The translations under genes and the position numbers were made by a program. 5,681 nt of DNA from Thermoplasmata archaeon (lineage in GTDB: Archaea > Thermoplasmatota > Thermoplasmata > Thermoplasmatales > GCA-001856825). The stretch covers positions 1 to 5,681 of the forward strand of contig JAJYRY010000072.1 in the NCBI GenBank assembly GCA_021793855.1, read 5' to 3'. Below the pieces are notes generated by a model, which saw only the letters and a list, made by a program, of their open reading frames with translations, was not told the DNA's origin and ran no database searches. Shown here one piece after another: positions 5,423 to 5,681 of the stretch (position 1 is its first letter; each line of letters begins with the position of its first letter).

Positions 5423-5681
5423 TCAAGACCTCCAAATTTCAAAGAGTGTGTATTTAAAGGTTACAGAGGAATTTCCCGTGTTGTAAAAGTAAGAAATGAA
5501 ATCGTGCGATGTCACAGTCACCCACTCTTCGGTGATTCCCGAGGAAGGATAGGCGCTTACTATGTAGGTAAAGTTTTCAAGTGAGCTTGTACTATTATTG
5601 CCTGGTACAAACCCATTATTCCATACTGACGACACTAGCAAAAGCGTAGTGTTGTTAGGCGTGTTACTCCCTTGGCGGAGA
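5423..5681 (-). CDS. C-terminal part of a probable secreted or surface protein (5' end beyond window)
   Basis: The frame stays open from the right edge to a TGA at 5425-5423, giving 85 visible residues; an internal TTG at 5641 is not needed as a start. The fragment is rich in Asn, Ser, Thr and aromatic residues, with N-glycosylation sequons (NNT, NTT, NNS, NST, NFT, NSS) clustered at four sites, and looks beta-rich. There is no transmembrane helix at the C-terminus, which ends FKYTLFEIWRS, and no cysteine. This composition is typical of extracytoplasmic proteins of acidophilic archaea. I do not recognise the family. It lies upstream of, and in the same direction as, the DUF929-like membrane protein, separated by about 113 bases holding a likely terminator and promoter, so it is probably a separate transcript. 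Confidence 0.7.
   Translation of the reverse strand, partial: LRQGSNTPNNTTLLLVSSVWNNGFVPGNNSTSSLENFTYIVSAYPSSGITEEWVTVTSHDFISYFYNTGNSSVTFKYTLFEIWRS

Noticed and set aside
1..5681. tRNA, rRNA, CRISPR array or insertion sequence
   Set aside because: No cloverleaf, regularly spaced repeat, terminal inverted repeat or transposase/integrase frame was seen, and nearly all the sequence is taken by the listed genes.

Overview
The window looks like chromosomal DNA from an archaeon, most likely of the Thermoplasmata (Thermoplasmatales-like). The evidence is an archaeal-style class I glutamine synthetase, an ADP-forming acyl-CoA synthetase with separate alpha and beta subunits, a DUF929-type membrane-anchored thioredoxin-fold protein (a family I associate with Thermoplasma and Sulfolobus), and a small DUF5611-like protein. 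Four transcription units begin without a Shine-Dalgarno, with a TATA-like box about 24-27 bases before the start codon and an in-frame stop just upstream of that start. This is the layout of leaderless archaeal genes. Lineage is inferred from protein character, not from a search.

Layout from left to right. Positions 1-1285 hold glnA on the minus strand, with its last few codons cut off by the left edge. A 157-base divergent promoter region (1286-1442) separates it from a plus-strand medium-chain dehydrogenase (1443-2414) that begins with GTG. This gene converges, with a 4-base gap, on a minus-strand operon read from 4681 down to 2419: a 94-residue DUF5611-like protein, then the ACD alpha subunit, then the ACD beta subunit. 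Each junction is an ATGA overlap, and the beta start has a near-perfect Shine-Dalgarno. Further right on the minus strand are a short DUF929-like protein with one membrane anchor and a CPYC motif (4824-5309), and the C-terminal part of a probable secreted, sequon-rich protein (5423-5681) that enters from the right edge.

Functionally, the left and centre are central metabolism. GlnA assimilates ammonia. The ACD pair interconverts an acyl-CoA plus ADP and phosphate with the free acid plus ATP, giving substrate-level phosphorylation during peptide or sugar fermentation or allowing acid activation. The dehydrogenase may handle an aldehyde, alcohol or quinone of the same fermentative metabolism, but nothing in the window fixes its substrate. 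The right end is envelope-related. The window has no RNA gene, CRISPR array, insertion sequence or integrase that I can see.

The most interesting points are: a glutamine synthetase lacking the arginine used for glutamine feedback in GSI-alpha enzymes; a dehydrogenase that lost its catalytic zinc ligands but kept a structural-zinc loop with Asp as first ligand; tight coupling of an uncharacterised small protein to ACD; and a DUF929 protein that stops halfway through the expected fold, followed by a 44-codon open frame that shares an exact 12-base repeat with it. I see no strong evidence of a wholly new multi-gene system.
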